Assembly (NCBI RefSeq): GCF_020859565.1
Contig: NZ_JAJHUO010000004.1
Coordinates: forward strand, 215,842-279,841
Direction of reading: 5' to 3'
DNA from: Saccharothrix luteola
GTDB lineage: Bacteria; Actinomycetota; Actinomycetes; Mycobacteriales; Pseudonocardiaceae
Length of the DNA stretch: 64,000 bases
Shown here: one piece after another, positions 28,854 to 36,509 of the stretch
Layout of the letters: each line of letters opens with the position of its first letter
Numbering within the stretch: position 1 is the stretch's first letter
Notes under the pieces: generated by a model
The model's input: the letters and a program-made list of their open reading frames with translations, nothing else
What the model was told of the DNA's origin: nothing
Databases searched by the model: none
Translations under genes and position numbers: made by a program

Positions 28854-30341
28854 TCAGGCCGGGACGCGGGTGCGGCGGGCGCGGGTCAGGGTGTAGTCCT
28901 CGGCGCGGACGGTCTTGGTGCGCATCCAGTAGCGCCAGGTGAAGCCCGGCCAGACCGTGCGGTTGATGCCCTGCGCGTCGAGGTACCAGCTCTTGCAGCC
29001 GCCCTCGGTCCACACGCCCCTCGACAGCTTGCGCTGCAACTGCCGGTTGAACCGAGCCTGCACGTCAGGTCGCACGTCCAGCTCGTCGGCCTGGTGGCGG
29101 TCCAGCAGCTCCAGGCACTGCCGCACGTACCGGATCTGCGACTCGATCATGAACACCACCGAGTTGTGCCCGAGACCGGTGTTCGGGCCGAGCAGGAAGA
29201 AGAAGTTCGGGAAGCCCGAGACCGTGATGCCGTAGTACGTCTCGATGCCCTTCTCGCGCCACTGCTTGGCCAGGTCGACCCCGCCCTTGCCGGTGACGTC
29301 GAGGTAGTCGAACGAGTCAACCACGTGGAACCCCGTGCCGTAGATGATCACGTCGACCTCGTGCTCGACCCCGGCGCGGTCCACCACGCTGTTCGCCCGC
29401 ACCTCGGCGATGCCGTCGGTCACCAGGTCCACGTTCGGCTTGCTCAACGCCGGGTAGTAGTCGTTGCTGATCAGCACCCGCTTGCAGCCCATGGTGTAGT
29501 CCGGCGTCAGCTTCGCCCGCAACGCCTCGTCCGGCACCTGGCGGCGCATGTGCCGCTTGGCGATGTTCTGCGCGAACTCCATGATCTTCGGGTTCACGGC
29601 GAAGCCGAGCGCGCTCGACTCCCGCGTCCAGTACACGAAGTCGCGGTACAGGCGCTGGGTGAACGGCAACGCGCGGAACAGCTTCTGCTCCCACGTGCTG
29701 ATGTCCCGGTCGATCTTGGGCATGATCCACGGCGGCGTGCGCTGGAACAGCGTCAGCCGACCGACCTCGTCGGCGATCCGCGGCACGAACTGGATCGCGC
29801 TCGCGCCCGTGCCGACCACGGCGACCCTCTTGCCGCGCAGGTCGTAGTCGTGGTCCCACTCGGCCGAGTGAAAAGTCCTGCCCTGGAACGCCTCGATGCC
29901 CGGCAGGGTCGGGACGTTCGGGATGTGCAACGCGCCGACGCCCGCCACCACCGACTTCGCGGTGTAGGTGTCGCCGTTCTCCACGGTGACGTGCCAGACC
30001 TTCGCGTCCTCGTCCCACCGCGCGCCGCCGACCTTGCTGTCGAACCGGATGTGCTCGCGCAGCCGGTACTTCTCGGCCACCCGCTTGAGGTAGTCCCAGA
30101 TCTCCGGCTGCCGGGCGAACATGCGCGACCAGCGCGGGTTGAGCTCGAACGAGAACGAGTACATGTGGGACGGCACGTCGCACGCGCAGCCGGGGTAGGA
30201 GTTGTCCCGCCAGGTGCCGCCGAGGTCGGCCGCCTTCTCCAGCACGACGAAGTCGCGCCGCCCCGCCCGCTTCAGCTCGATCGCCATGCCCAGGCCGGAG
30301 AAGCCCGTGCCGACGATCAGGACTTCGACCTCTCGGTGCAT
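28854..30341 (-). CDS. flavin-containing Baeyer-Villiger-type monooxygenase
   Basis: 495 residues. NAD(P)H/FAD monooxygenase with N-terminal FAD Rossmann motif VLIVGTGFSGLGMA, the FxGxxxHxxxW fingerprint in FQGRTFHSAEWD, and the NADP Rossmann motif VAVVGTGASAIQ. The PGCACDVPSHMYSFSF stretch and LGPNTGLGHNS are typical of the group that oxidises ketones or related substrates; the natural substrate is unknown. A divergent TetR gene starts 71 bases away with palindromic sites in between, so it is probably controlled by that regulator. Confidence 0.93.
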   Translation of the reverse strand: MHREVEVLIVGTGFSGLGMAIELKRAGRRDFVVLEKAADLGGTWRDNSYPGCACDVPSHMYSFSFELNPRWSRMFARQPEIWDYLKRVAEKYRLREHIRFDSKVGGARWDEDAKVWHVTVENGDTYTAKSVVAGVGALHIPNVPTLPGIEAFQGRTFHSAEWDHDYDLRGKRVAVVGTGASAIQFVPRIADEVGRLTLFQRTPPWIMPKIDRDISTWEQKLFRALPFTQRLYRDFVYWTRESSALGFAVNPKIMEFAQNIAKRHMRRQVPDEALRAKLTPDYTMGCKRVLISNDYYPALSKPNVDLVTDGIAEVRANSVVDRAGVEHEVDVIIYGTGFHVVDSFDYLDVTGKGGVDLAKQWREKGIETYYGITVSGFPNFFFLLGPNTGLGHNSVVFMIESQIRYVRQCLELLDRHQADELDVRPDVQARFNRQLQRKLSRGVWTEGGCKSWYLDAQGINRTVWPGFTWRYWMRTKTVRAEDYTLTRARRTRVPA

Positions 30342-30367
30342 GCCCGTCTCCTCCGCGTCAACCTACA

Positions 30368-30394
30368 TACTCTCCAGTAGGTTACTCGAAGTAA
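30368..30394. promoter_or_regulatory. candidate TetR operator in the monooxygenase/TetR divergent region
   Basis: Two inverted repeats close together: TACTctccAGTA (30368-30379) and TTACTcgaAGTAA (30382-30394). Shared TACT/AGTA half-sites, 14 bases apart, in an AT-richer stretch between divergent promoters, as expected for an autoregulating TetR. Confidence 0.6.
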
Positions 30395-30412
30395 GTTACC
30401 TCCGGTAGTCTC

Positions 30413-31027
30413 GTGTTCGTGACCACCACCGAGCCGCGCCGCCGGCGGATGCCCAAGGCGGAGCGCAAGGCGCAGATGCTCGACATCGCCGAAGGCGTCT
30501 TCGCCGAACGCGGGTACCTCGCGGCGTCGATGGACGAGATCGCCGAACGGGTCGGTGTGTCCAAGCCGATGCTCTACGAGTACTTCGGCTCCAAGGAGGG
30601 CCTGCTCATCGGCTGCATCCACCGGGCGCGCACGGAGCTGCTCGAACGCACACAGCAGGCGATCACCGGCGCGGACGGGCCCGAGGAGGTCCTGCGGCGC
30701 GGCCTGATGGCGTTCTTCGAGTTCATCGCCGAGCACAAGCAGTCGTGGGCGCTGCTGCGGCAGGAGGCGGCGATCACCGTGCCGTCCGCCGTCGAGGAGG
30801 TCGAGGGCATCCGGCGGCAGCAGACCGACCTGATCGCGGCCGTGATCGGCAGCTTCGACTCCGACGTGGACGCGGTGGAGGCCGAGGCGTTCGCCGAGAT
30901 CGTGGTGGGTTCGACCGAACGGCTCGCGCTGTGGTGCGAGCGCAGGCCCGAGGTGGGGCCCGCGCTCGCGACGGCCTACGTGATGGACGTCGTGTGGCGG
31001 GGCGTGGCCAGCCGGCTCACGACGTGA
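30413..31027 (+). CDS. TetR/AcrR family regulator
   Basis: 204 residues. N-terminal HTH: MLDIAEGVFAERGYLAASMD then EIAERVGVSKPMLYEYFGSKEGLL; C-terminal ligand domain helical. GTG 30413 or 30419 may be the start; neither has a good ribosome binding site, so a leaderless message is possible. Divergent from the Baeyer-Villiger monooxygenase, the standard layout for a local repressor whose ligand is the enzyme's substrate. Confidence 0.9.
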   Translation: MFVTTTEPRRRRMPKAERKAQMLDIAEGVFAERGYLAASMDEIAERVGVSKPMLYEYFGSKEGLLIGCIHRARTELLERTQQAITGADGPEEVLRRGLMAFFEFIAEHKQSWALLRQEAAITVPSAVEEVEGIRRQQTDLIAAVIGSFDSDVDAVEAEAFAEIVVGSTERLALWCERRPEVGPALATAYVMDVVWRGVASRLTT

Positions 31028-31036
31028 CCGGTGTGG

Positions 31037-31549
31037 TCAGGCGCGACGACGGCGGCTGAACAGCAGCAGCACCGCGCCGCCGAGCAGCACGACCAGGCCG
31101 CCGACGGCCGTCCACAGCGGCGAGGCGCCCGTCGCCGCCAACGCGTGGTCGGTGGACGACCTCACGACGCGGGGAGCCGGCGACGCGGGGGCGCGCACGC
31201 CGACCGCGCTGGTCGTGGTTCCCACCTGTGAGGTTCCCGCGTACGACGTCGAGGTGACCACGGCGCTGGTGGTGCCGGCGACGTCCGTGGTGGTCGCGGA
31301 GGTCGCGGACGTGCCGGACACGTCGGTCGTCGTCGTGGTCGCCCCGGTGGACGTCCAGCCGGTCGAAGGGGTCGTCGTGCGCGTGGTCGTCGTGTGGCAC
31401 GGCGGATCACCGCGGTGCTTGCAGACGTCACCCCACACCTTGTCGCCCCACCCGTCCGGCACCTCCCACGACGGGTCGGCCGACGCCGCACCCGGCGCGA
31501 ACGCCAACCCCAGCAACAGGCACACCACGACGACCACTCGACGGCTCAT
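31037..31549 (-). CDS. LAXTG sortase-anchored Thr-rich surface protein
   Basis: 170 residues: signal peptide (1-24), a short domain with two Cys (WGDKVWGDVCKHRGDPPC), a Thr/Ser-rich stalk (52-120), then LAATG at 137-141, a membrane helix and SRRRRA. LAXTG is the signal read by actinobacterial class E sortases, which would link the protein to peptidoglycan. No sortase gene is in the window. The Thr-rich stalk is a likely O-mannosylation region. Function of the Cys domain unknown. Confidence 0.8.
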   Translation of the reverse strand: MSRRVVVVVCLLLGLAFAPGAASADPSWEVPDGWGDKVWGDVCKHRGDPPCHTTTTRTTTPSTGWTSTGATTTTTDVSGTSATSATTTDVAGTTSAVVTSTSYAGTSQVGTTTSAVGVRAPASPAPRVVRSSTDHALAATGASPLWTAVGGLVVLLGGAVLLLFSRRRRA

Positions 31550-31773
31550 CAGGACCTCTCAGACGTGGGACATTGCTCCAAATGGCCTATCGATGGCCGG
31601 TAGCCGCGCGTTACCGCTCATGCACGGTGTGTGCACCGTATTCGACCTCCACGAATGGGTGAGGACACGGGGTTCCCACGCCTTCCCGGGCGACCTCACA
31701 CGATCGAAGGAATGACGCCGCACCAACTCCCAAACGCCGGTCAGATATGCGCAACAACCACGGAAGGCAAGGC

Positions 31774-32034
31774 ATGACCACGCTCCCCATCACCGCGAAC
31801 TACCGACGCGACGGCGACGACTGGGCGGTCACCGTGCGCGCCGCCGGCAAGGAACTCGACGCCACCGCACCAGGCCTGATCGCGGCCAGGCTGGCCGCCG
31901 ACCAACTGGTGGAGGAGATCGCGATCGGGCGCTCCGCCCGTGCCGTCGTGCACCTGCTGGAGGGCGACGCGCTCGCGTTCTCGGTGGCCTACTTGCACAC
32001 CCGCGCGGGTCTCGTGCCCCCACCGACGGGGTGA
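31774..32034 (+). CDS. small hypothetical protein
   Basis: 86 residues from ATG 31774, with GGAAGGCAAGG upstream. The first half, ANYRRDGDDWAVTVRAAGKELDATAP, followed by a helix GLIAARLAADQLVEEIA, has the strand-strand-helix pattern of HicB-like/UPF0150 folds, but no toxin partner gene is present, so a toxin-antitoxin role is not supported. No other clue to function. Confidence 0.6.
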   Translation: MTTLPITANYRRDGDDWAVTVRAAGKELDATAPGLIAARLAADQLVEEIAIGRSARAVVHLLEGDALAFSVAYLHTRAGLVPPPTG

Positions 32035-32128
32035 ACCCGAAGCGGCGCGGCGCCGGGGAAGATGATCTGTGGCCGTTTCCCGGCACACCCGGCCTAGGAT
32101 GTCCCGCCAAAGGCGACAGGAGCGCGAA

Positions 32129-32743
32129 ATGGCCACACCGGTGTACAGCGGGGCGACTCGGACCCCGCAGCGAGGCAGACCGAGGGACGCCAGCCGGGAC
32201 GACGCGTTGCGACAGGCCGCGCTGGAGGTGATGGCCGAAGTCGGGTACCGCGCGCTGACGATGGACGCCGTCGCGGCGCGCGCCCGTGCGGGCAAGGCGA
32301 CCATCTACCGGCGGTGGGAGTCGAAGCTCGACCTGGTGATCGACACCTGCACGCAGCTGGCGCAGCGGAACCTGGCCGAGCCGGACACCGGCTCGCTCGC
32401 CGGCGACCTGCGCGAGTTCCTGAGCGCGTTCGCCGCGTTCCTGTCCGGCCCGATCGGCAAGGCGGCGCAGGCCCTCGTCGGCGAGCTGCCGCACGAGCCC
32501 GAGCTCGCCTCGGCGTTCCGCGAGACGTTCCTGACCGCGCAGCGGGACGTGCTGCGGCGCATCCTGGAGCGCGCCGAAGAGCGCGGTGAACTCCGCCAGG
32601 ACGCGCCGCGCGGCATGGCGGTCGAGATCGCGGGCGCGGCCCTGATCTACCGGTTGATGCTCACCGGAGACCCGTTGGACCGACCCTTCGTCGACCGCGT
32701 GGTGGAACAGGTGCTGGTGCCCCTCGTCGCCAAGGGGCAGTAG
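32129..32743 (+). CDS. TetR/AcrR family regulator
   Basis: 204 residues. HTH in EVMAEVGYRALTMDAVAARA then RAGKATIYRRWESKLDLV; C-terminal TetR_C-like helices. The IYRRW..K form of the recognition helix is typical of the AcrR-type subgroup. ATG 32129 follows GACAGGAG. No divergent partner and no clear palindrome upstream; targets unknown. Confidence 0.9.
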   Translation: MATPVYSGATRTPQRGRPRDASRDDALRQAALEVMAEVGYRALTMDAVAARARAGKATIYRRWESKLDLVIDTCTQLAQRNLAEPDTGSLAGDLREFLSAFAAFLSGPIGKAAQALVGELPHEPELASAFRETFLTAQRDVLRRILERAEERGELRQDAPRGMAVEIAGAALIYRLMLTGDPLDRPFVDRVVEQVLVPLVAKGQ

Positions 32744-32750
32744 CGCACCT

Positions 32751-32972
32751 TCAGCGGAACAGCTTGCGCAGCAAGGCGAACCCGATGAGCACGGCCACCG
32801 CGATCAGCGAGTACCGGATCTTGGGTTCGTCGAGCTTCGCGCGCACGCTCTCCTTGCCGGACTCGACGAAGCGCTGGGGATTCGCCCTCGTCCCCAGCTC
32901 GTCGAGGGTCACGGCCAGCGCGTCACGAGCCTGCTCGATCTCGCGCTGGATGGTGTCGGGATCGCGGGCCAC
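32751..32972 (-). CDS. DUF3618 domain-containing membrane protein
   Basis: 73 residues. The DUF3618 pattern is complete: DPDTIQREIEQARDALAVTL then DELGTRANPQR, followed by a single C-terminal membrane helix (IAVAVLIGFALL) and a basic end. Actinobacterial protein of unknown role, often stress- or phage-shock-associated. GTG start 32972 has GGAGGAG directly upstream, which decides it over longer frames. Confidence 0.88.
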   Translation of the reverse strand: MARDPDTIQREIEQARDALAVTLDELGTRANPQRFVESGKESVRAKLDEPKIRYSLIAVAVLIGFALLRKLFR

Positions 32973-33031
32973 ATCTCCTCCTACCTGCTCCTTGGTCACA
33001 ACCGTAGTTGAGACGCCGCGACCACGTTGAC

Positions 33032-33059
33032 CTGACCGGCGGACAAGTGCTTTTATAAC
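33032..33059 (+). promoter_or_regulatory. candidate promoter for the 33088 membrane protein and tRNA
   Basis: CTGACC (33032-33037) and TATAAC (33054-33059) with 16 bases between, about 28 bases before the ATG. The -10 box stands out in a GC-rich background. Confidence 0.5.
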
Positions 33060-33087
33060 GCTGTTTCCATTCGAGTGGAGGAGCGTC

Positions 33088-33531
33088 ATGGCCGCCATCC
33101 GGTTGTCACTCGCGTCCCGCCGGTTGGCGGGCGTGCTCTTGCTGAGCGTCGTCGGCGTCGAGTTCGGCGGTCGGTTCCTGACCAGGGTGGTGCAGGGCGA
33201 GGTGCCGCTGACCGAGTTCCAGCAGTCGTTCTTCCGCGCCGGTCACGCGCACGCCGGCGTGCTGGTGATCCTCAGCCTGGTGTGCCTGCTGTTCGCCGAC
33301 GCGGCGGACGTGCGCGGGCTGTGGGGTTGGGTGGCGCGGCTCGGCGTGCCGATCGCGGCGATCCTCATGCCCGCGGGGTTCTTCTTCTCCGCCATGGGTG
33401 CGGACGTGACGCGGGCGAACGGCCTGATCGTCCTGCTCTACGCCGGCGGCCTGAGCCTCGCGGCGGGCGTCGTGTCCCTCGGCATCGGGCTGCTCAGGCC
33501 TGCCGATAAGCTTGCGGCGACGGGCTCGTAG
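33088..33531 (+). CDS. integral membrane protein, overlapping a tRNA at its 3' end
   Basis: 147 residues, four hydrophobic segments. The second begins with FFRAGHAHAGVLVILSL, with three His near the membrane that could bind metal or heme; family not recognised. GGAGGAG precedes the ATG. The stop codon TAG (33529-33531) and the two codons before it are the first 10 bases of the following tRNA, so the two genes overlap and are probably on one transcript. Confidence 0.75.
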   Translation: MAAIRLSLASRRLAGVLLLSVVGVEFGGRFLTRVVQGEVPLTEFQQSFFRAGHAHAGVLVILSLVCLLFADAADVRGLWGWVARLGVPIAAILMPAGFFFSAMGADVTRANGLIVLLYAGGLSLAAGVVSLGIGLLRPADKLAATGS

Positions 33532-33595
33532 CCCAATTGGCAGAGGCACACGGTTTAGGTCCGTGCCAGTGAGAGTTCGAGTCTCTCCGAGCCCA
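33522..33595 (+). tRNA. tRNA-Leu (anticodon UAG) with a short variable loop
   Basis: Complete cloverleaf: acceptor GGGCTCG/CGAGCCC, D-stem GCC/GGC with GG in the loop, anticodon stem CACGG/CCGTG around TTTAGGT, T-stem GAGAG/CTCTC with loop TTCGAGT, discriminator A. The anticodon is UAG, which reads Leu CUA/CUG, and A73 fits leucine identity. The variable region is only 5 bases (CCAGT), whereas bacterial tRNA-Leu normally has a long variable arm. CCA is not encoded. Confidence 0.9.
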
Positions 33596-33609
33596 CGTCG
33601 CCCACCGGC

Positions 33610-33636
33610 GGCCCTCGGCGTTCCGCGCCGGGGGCC
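33610..33636. terminator. hairpin between tRNA and the COG0523 GTPase gene
   Basis: 11-bp stem with one G-U pair (GGCCCTCGGCG and CGCCGGGGGCC) and a 5-base loop between convergent transcription units. Confidence 0.6.
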
Positions 33637-33648
33637 TCGCGGGGTCGC

Positions 33649-34599
33649 TCACGCCGTGTAGCGCAGGACTTCGAGCATCGACTGCGGGTCCACGGCGGCC
33701 GGGTCCGGTTCCTCGCAGGCGGCCAGGTCGGCGTGGATCGCGGCGACGTCCAGGCCCGTGCCGATCAGCACGAGCTCGGTGCGCCGCGGTCCCGGCCACG
33801 ACGAGCGTTCGAACCGCAGGAACGCGCCGACGGTGTGCAGGCCGAACCGCTGACGGTGGCCGGGCACGTCGAACCGCACGAAGCCCTTGATCCGGTACAG
33901 GCCCTTGGGTCGTGCGTCGAGGAAAGCCATGAGCCGCAACGGGTTCATCGCGCCGCCGGTGAACTCGACGCTGTCGTAGTGCACGTGGTCGTGCTCTTCG
34001 TCCAGCATGTCCTCGAACGACAGCTGGCCGAACCGCTCGCGCGGACGTGGGTCGAACAGCAGGGCCGGGTCGACGCGGCCGAACGACGACCGGACCACGG
34101 GCACGCCGGGCTTGAGCCGGTCGATCTCGGCCGCGAGCGCCGAGGCGTCCGTGACGCGGTCGACCTTGTTGAGCACCACCAGGTCCGCCACGCGCACGTG
34201 CCTGGCGAGGTCGTCGGGGAACTCCGCGGCGTCGACCAGCAGCACCAGGCCGCCGTAGGTCAGGCGCGGGTTCTCGCTCGCGAGCACCATCCGTGCCATG
34301 GCCTGCGGTTCGGCCAGGCCGCTCGCCTCGATGACGATGACGTCCACCAGGGAGTCGAGCTTGGCGAGCATCCCGTCGAGCTCGCTGACGTCCACGGCGC
34401 AGCACAGGCACCCGTTGCTGAGCGAGACGGTGGAGTCGACCTGACCGGCCACGCTCATCGCGTCGATGCCGATGGCGCCGAAGTCGTTGACCACCACCCC
34501 GACCCGCGTGCCGCGACTGCCGCCGAGCAGGTGGTTGAGCAACGTCGTCTTGCCGGAGCCGAGGAACCCCGCCACCACTACCACCGGGATCCGCTTCAC
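33649..34599 (-). CDS. COG0523 (CobW/Yjia-family) metallochaperone GTPase
   Basis: 316 residues. G3E GTPase: Walker A GFLGSGKTT, the metal-binding CxCC motif in NGCLCC, E-x-S-G-L-A-E-P (EASGLAEP), and NKVD. The C-terminal CobW_C domain is present, with an acidic/His stretch DEEHDHVHYD between. Members deliver zinc, cobalt or iron to target enzymes. No Zur-like palindrome was seen upstream; instead an intergenic repeat mosaic lies there. GTG start 34599 gives the usual N-terminus VKRIPVVVVAG. Confidence 0.9.
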   Translation of the reverse strand: MKRIPVVVVAGFLGSGKTTLLNHLLGGSRGTRVGVVVNDFGAIGIDAMSVAGQVDSTVSLSNGCLCCAVDVSELDGMLAKLDSLVDVIVIEASGLAEPQAMARMVLASENPRLTYGGLVLLVDAAEFPDDLARHVRVADLVVLNKVDRVTDASALAAEIDRLKPGVPVVRSSFGRVDPALLFDPRPRERFGQLSFEDMLDEEHDHVHYDSVEFTGGAMNPLRLMAFLDARPKGLYRIKGFVRFDVPGHRQRFGLHTVGAFLRFERSSWPGPRRTELVLIGTGLDVAAIHADLAACEEPDPAAVDPQSMLEVLRYTA

Positions 34600-34611
34600 G
34601 CCGACCGATCC

Positions 34612-34806
34612 TACGTCCCCCGCGAGAGTCCTACGTCCACGCGTCGAGAGTCCTACGTTCAGAGCACGTGAATTCAACGCTCAGCCGTGCTCACGGACGT
34701 CTGTGGGCGCGCCCGAGTGTTCAACTCAGGTGCTCCGAACGTAGGACACGCGCGTGCTGAACGTAGGACTCGCGCGACGCGAACGAAGGACTCTCGCGTG
34801 CTGAGG
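34612..34806. repeat. intergenic mosaic of short repeated words, locus 2
   Basis: Between the end of a TetR gene and the start of the GTPase gene, both on the - strand. It contains GAGAGTCCTACGTCC, GAGAGTCCTACGTTC, GAATTCAACGCTCAG, GTGTTCAACTCAG and inverted GAACGTAGGAC words. The order allows pairing of the left half with the right half. Confidence 0.85.
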
Positions 34807-34813
34807 GTTGGAC

Positions 34814-35365
34814 TCACGGGGTGGTCAGGGTGATGAACTGCTCCATGGCGGCGTCGACGGCGGCGAGGTCGTCGGTGGCGACCAGGTCCAGCAGCAGGCC
34901 GCGCGCGACGGCGAGGCCCAGGCGGGCGCGGGCGGCGGCGACGTCCGGCGGGTGGCCGAGGGAGCGCTGGACGGCCGCGACGGGTTCCAGCCAGTCGGTG
35001 ACGATGCCGTCCAGCAGGGCGGTGGTGCCGGGGCGGCCCTGGGCGGCCTGGGCGTACAGCTCGAAGAACAGGCGCTCGTGGGCGCGCAGGGACGGGTCGG
35101 TGAGCGTGCGCCAGAACGCGCGGGCGGCCTCGGCGGGGTCGTCGGTCGGCAACGAGGCCAGCACCGCGCGTTGTCGGGCCTCGACCGCGCGCACGACCTC
35201 GACCAGCAGGCCCTCCATCGAGCCGAAGTGGTAGATGAGCATCCGGTGGCTCGTGCCGACCGCCTCGGCCAGCCGGCGCAGGCTCACCTCACCCAGGCCG
35301 TGCTCGGCCAGGTGGTCGACCACGGCGGTGAGCAGGCGTTCACGGGCGCCCCCTTGTTCCGGCAT
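34814..35365 (-). CDS. TetR/AcrR family regulator
   Basis: 183 residues. HTH in LTAVVDHLAEHGLGEVSLRR then LAEAVGTSHRMLIYHFGSMEGLL. ATG at 35365 lies at the first base of a perfect 16-bp palindrome, so the repressor would bind over its own start codon. Divergent from an SRPBCC gene whose start is inside a second palindrome. The pair therefore looks like a repressor and its regulated small-molecule-binding protein. Confidence 0.9.
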   Translation of the reverse strand: MPEQGGARERLLTAVVDHLAEHGLGEVSLRRLAEAVGTSHRMLIYHFGSMEGLLVEVVRAVEARQRAVLASLPTDDPAEAARAFWRTLTDPSLRAHERLFFELYAQAAQGRPGTTALLDGIVTDWLEPVAAVQRSLGHPPDVAAARARLGLAVARGLLLDLVATDDLAAVDAAMEQFITLTTP

Positions 35366-35396
35366 GTACCAGATGGTACATGTACCGCATGGTACA
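35365..35396. promoter_or_regulatory. two tandem 16-bp palindromic operators
   Basis: TGTACCAGATGGTACA (35365-35380) and TGTACCGCATGGTACA (35381-35396), directly adjacent, each with TGTACC/GGTACA arms. They cover the start codons of both divergent genes. The 16-base pitch would put two dimers about 1.5 turns apart on the helix. Confidence 0.88.
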
Positions 35397-35823
35397 GAGA
35401 GTGGACGTCCAAGTTCACAGCGAAGCACCGCCGGAACGGGTTTACCGCCTGGCCGCGGACAGTTCGACGTGGCCCGAGTGGTCGCCCGTCGTGCGGTACG
35501 AGCGGGAACGCGCGGGTGACGCGAATGGCGTCGGCGAAGTGCGGGTATTCCACAACAAAGGCCGCAAGGCGCTCACGAGGGAGGAGGTCGTCGAACTGAC
35601 GCCGAACCGGCGGGTGGGTTACGTCCTGCTCTCGGGTCTCGCCATTCGCGACTACCACGCGTTCATCGACCTAGCGCCGGACGGCGACGGGACGGCGATC
35701 CGCTGGCACTCGTCGTTCGAGCCGAAGACACCGGGGACGGGGTGGCTCTACCGCATGGTGCTGCAAGCCGTGATCACGCGGTACGCGAAAGGGCTCGCCG
35801 CGCACGCCGCCACCGGGGACTGA
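35389..35823 (+). CDS. SRPBCC-family protein (polyketide cyclase/lipid-transport fold)
   Basis: 144 residues. START/Bet v1-like fold: VDVQVHSEAPPERVYRLAAD then SSTWPEWSPVVRYE, and a long C-terminal helix. Such proteins bind hydrophobic ligands. ATG 35389 (alternative 35380 or GTG 35401) lies inside the operator, with no ribosome binding site, so the message is probably leaderless. Confidence 0.82.
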   Translation: MVQRVDVQVHSEAPPERVYRLAADSSTWPEWSPVVRYERERAGDANGVGEVRVFHNKGRKALTREEVVELTPNRRVGYVLLSGLAIRDYHAFIDLAPDGDGTAIRWHSSFEPKTPGTGWLYRMVLQAVITRYAKGLAAHAATGD

Positions 35824-35891
35824 GGTTTTCCACACCCCGGTGTGAGGTCGGCTTCATGGTGACGGCGTCGGCGCGTTCGTAACTTGGGATC

Positions 35892-36509
35892 ATGGATGTC
35901 GTCTCGTGGGTCACCGACCTGATGGAAGCGCTCGGCGCGCCCGGCGCCGGGATCGCGATCGCTCTGGAGAACCTCTTCCCACCCCTGCCGAGCGAGCTCT
36001 TCCTGCCGCTGGCGGGCTTCACCGCGAGCCAGGGCAAGATGAACCTGTTCGCCGCGATCCTGTGGACCACCACCGGGTCGGTCGCCGGCGCGCTCGCGCT
36101 GTACTACCTCGGCGCGCTGCTGGGCCGTGACCGGATCAGGGCCATCGCGCAACGGCTGCCGCTGGTCAAGGTGTCCGATGTGGACCGGACGGAGGAGTGG
36201 TTCGCCCGGCACGGCAAGGCGACGGTGTTCTTCGGCCGGATGGTGCCGATCTTCCGCAGCCTCATCTCGATCCCGGCGGGCGTGGAGCGCATGCCGCTGC
36301 CCGGTTTCCTGCTGCTGACCGCAGCGGGCAGCCTGATCTGGAACAGCGCGCTCATCCTCGCCGGGTACGTGCTGGGCTCGAACTACCACCTCGTCGACCA
36401 GTACATGGGGATCGTGTCGAAGGTCGTGATCGGACTGGTCGTGCTGGCCGTCGGCTGGTTCGTGGTGTCGCGCCTGACCCAGAAGAAGAAGGCTCAGGCC
36501 CGCAAGTAG
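35892..36509 (+). CDS. DedA-family membrane protein
   Basis: 205 residues. DedA/VTT domain: ENLFPPLPSELFLPLAGF with the conserved E/P positions, then G.....YYLGALLGRDRIRA, FFGRMVPIFRSLISIPAGV and a C-terminal helix. DedA proteins flip lipid carriers such as undecaprenyl phosphate or phospholipids across the membrane. No ribosome binding site upstream. Its 3' end overlaps that of the response regulator by 16 bases. Confidence 0.92.
   Translation: MDVVSWVTDLMEALGAPGAGIAIALENLFPPLPSELFLPLAGFTASQGKMNLFAAILWTTTGSVAGALALYYLGALLGRDRIRAIAQRLPLVKVSDVDRTEEWFARHGKATVFFGRMVPIFRSLISIPAGVERMPLPGFLLLTAAGSLIWNSALILAGYVLGSNYHLVDQYMGIVSKVVIGLVVLAVGWFVVSRLTQKKKAQARK

Noticed and set aside
31774..32034. HicB antitoxin of a toxin-antitoxin pair
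   Set aside because: Only a loose fold resemblance, and no HicA-like or other small toxin gene adjacent.
33522..33595. Amber suppressor tRNA
   Set aside because: The anticodon is UAG, which reads CUA/CUG; an amber suppressor needs anticodon CUA.
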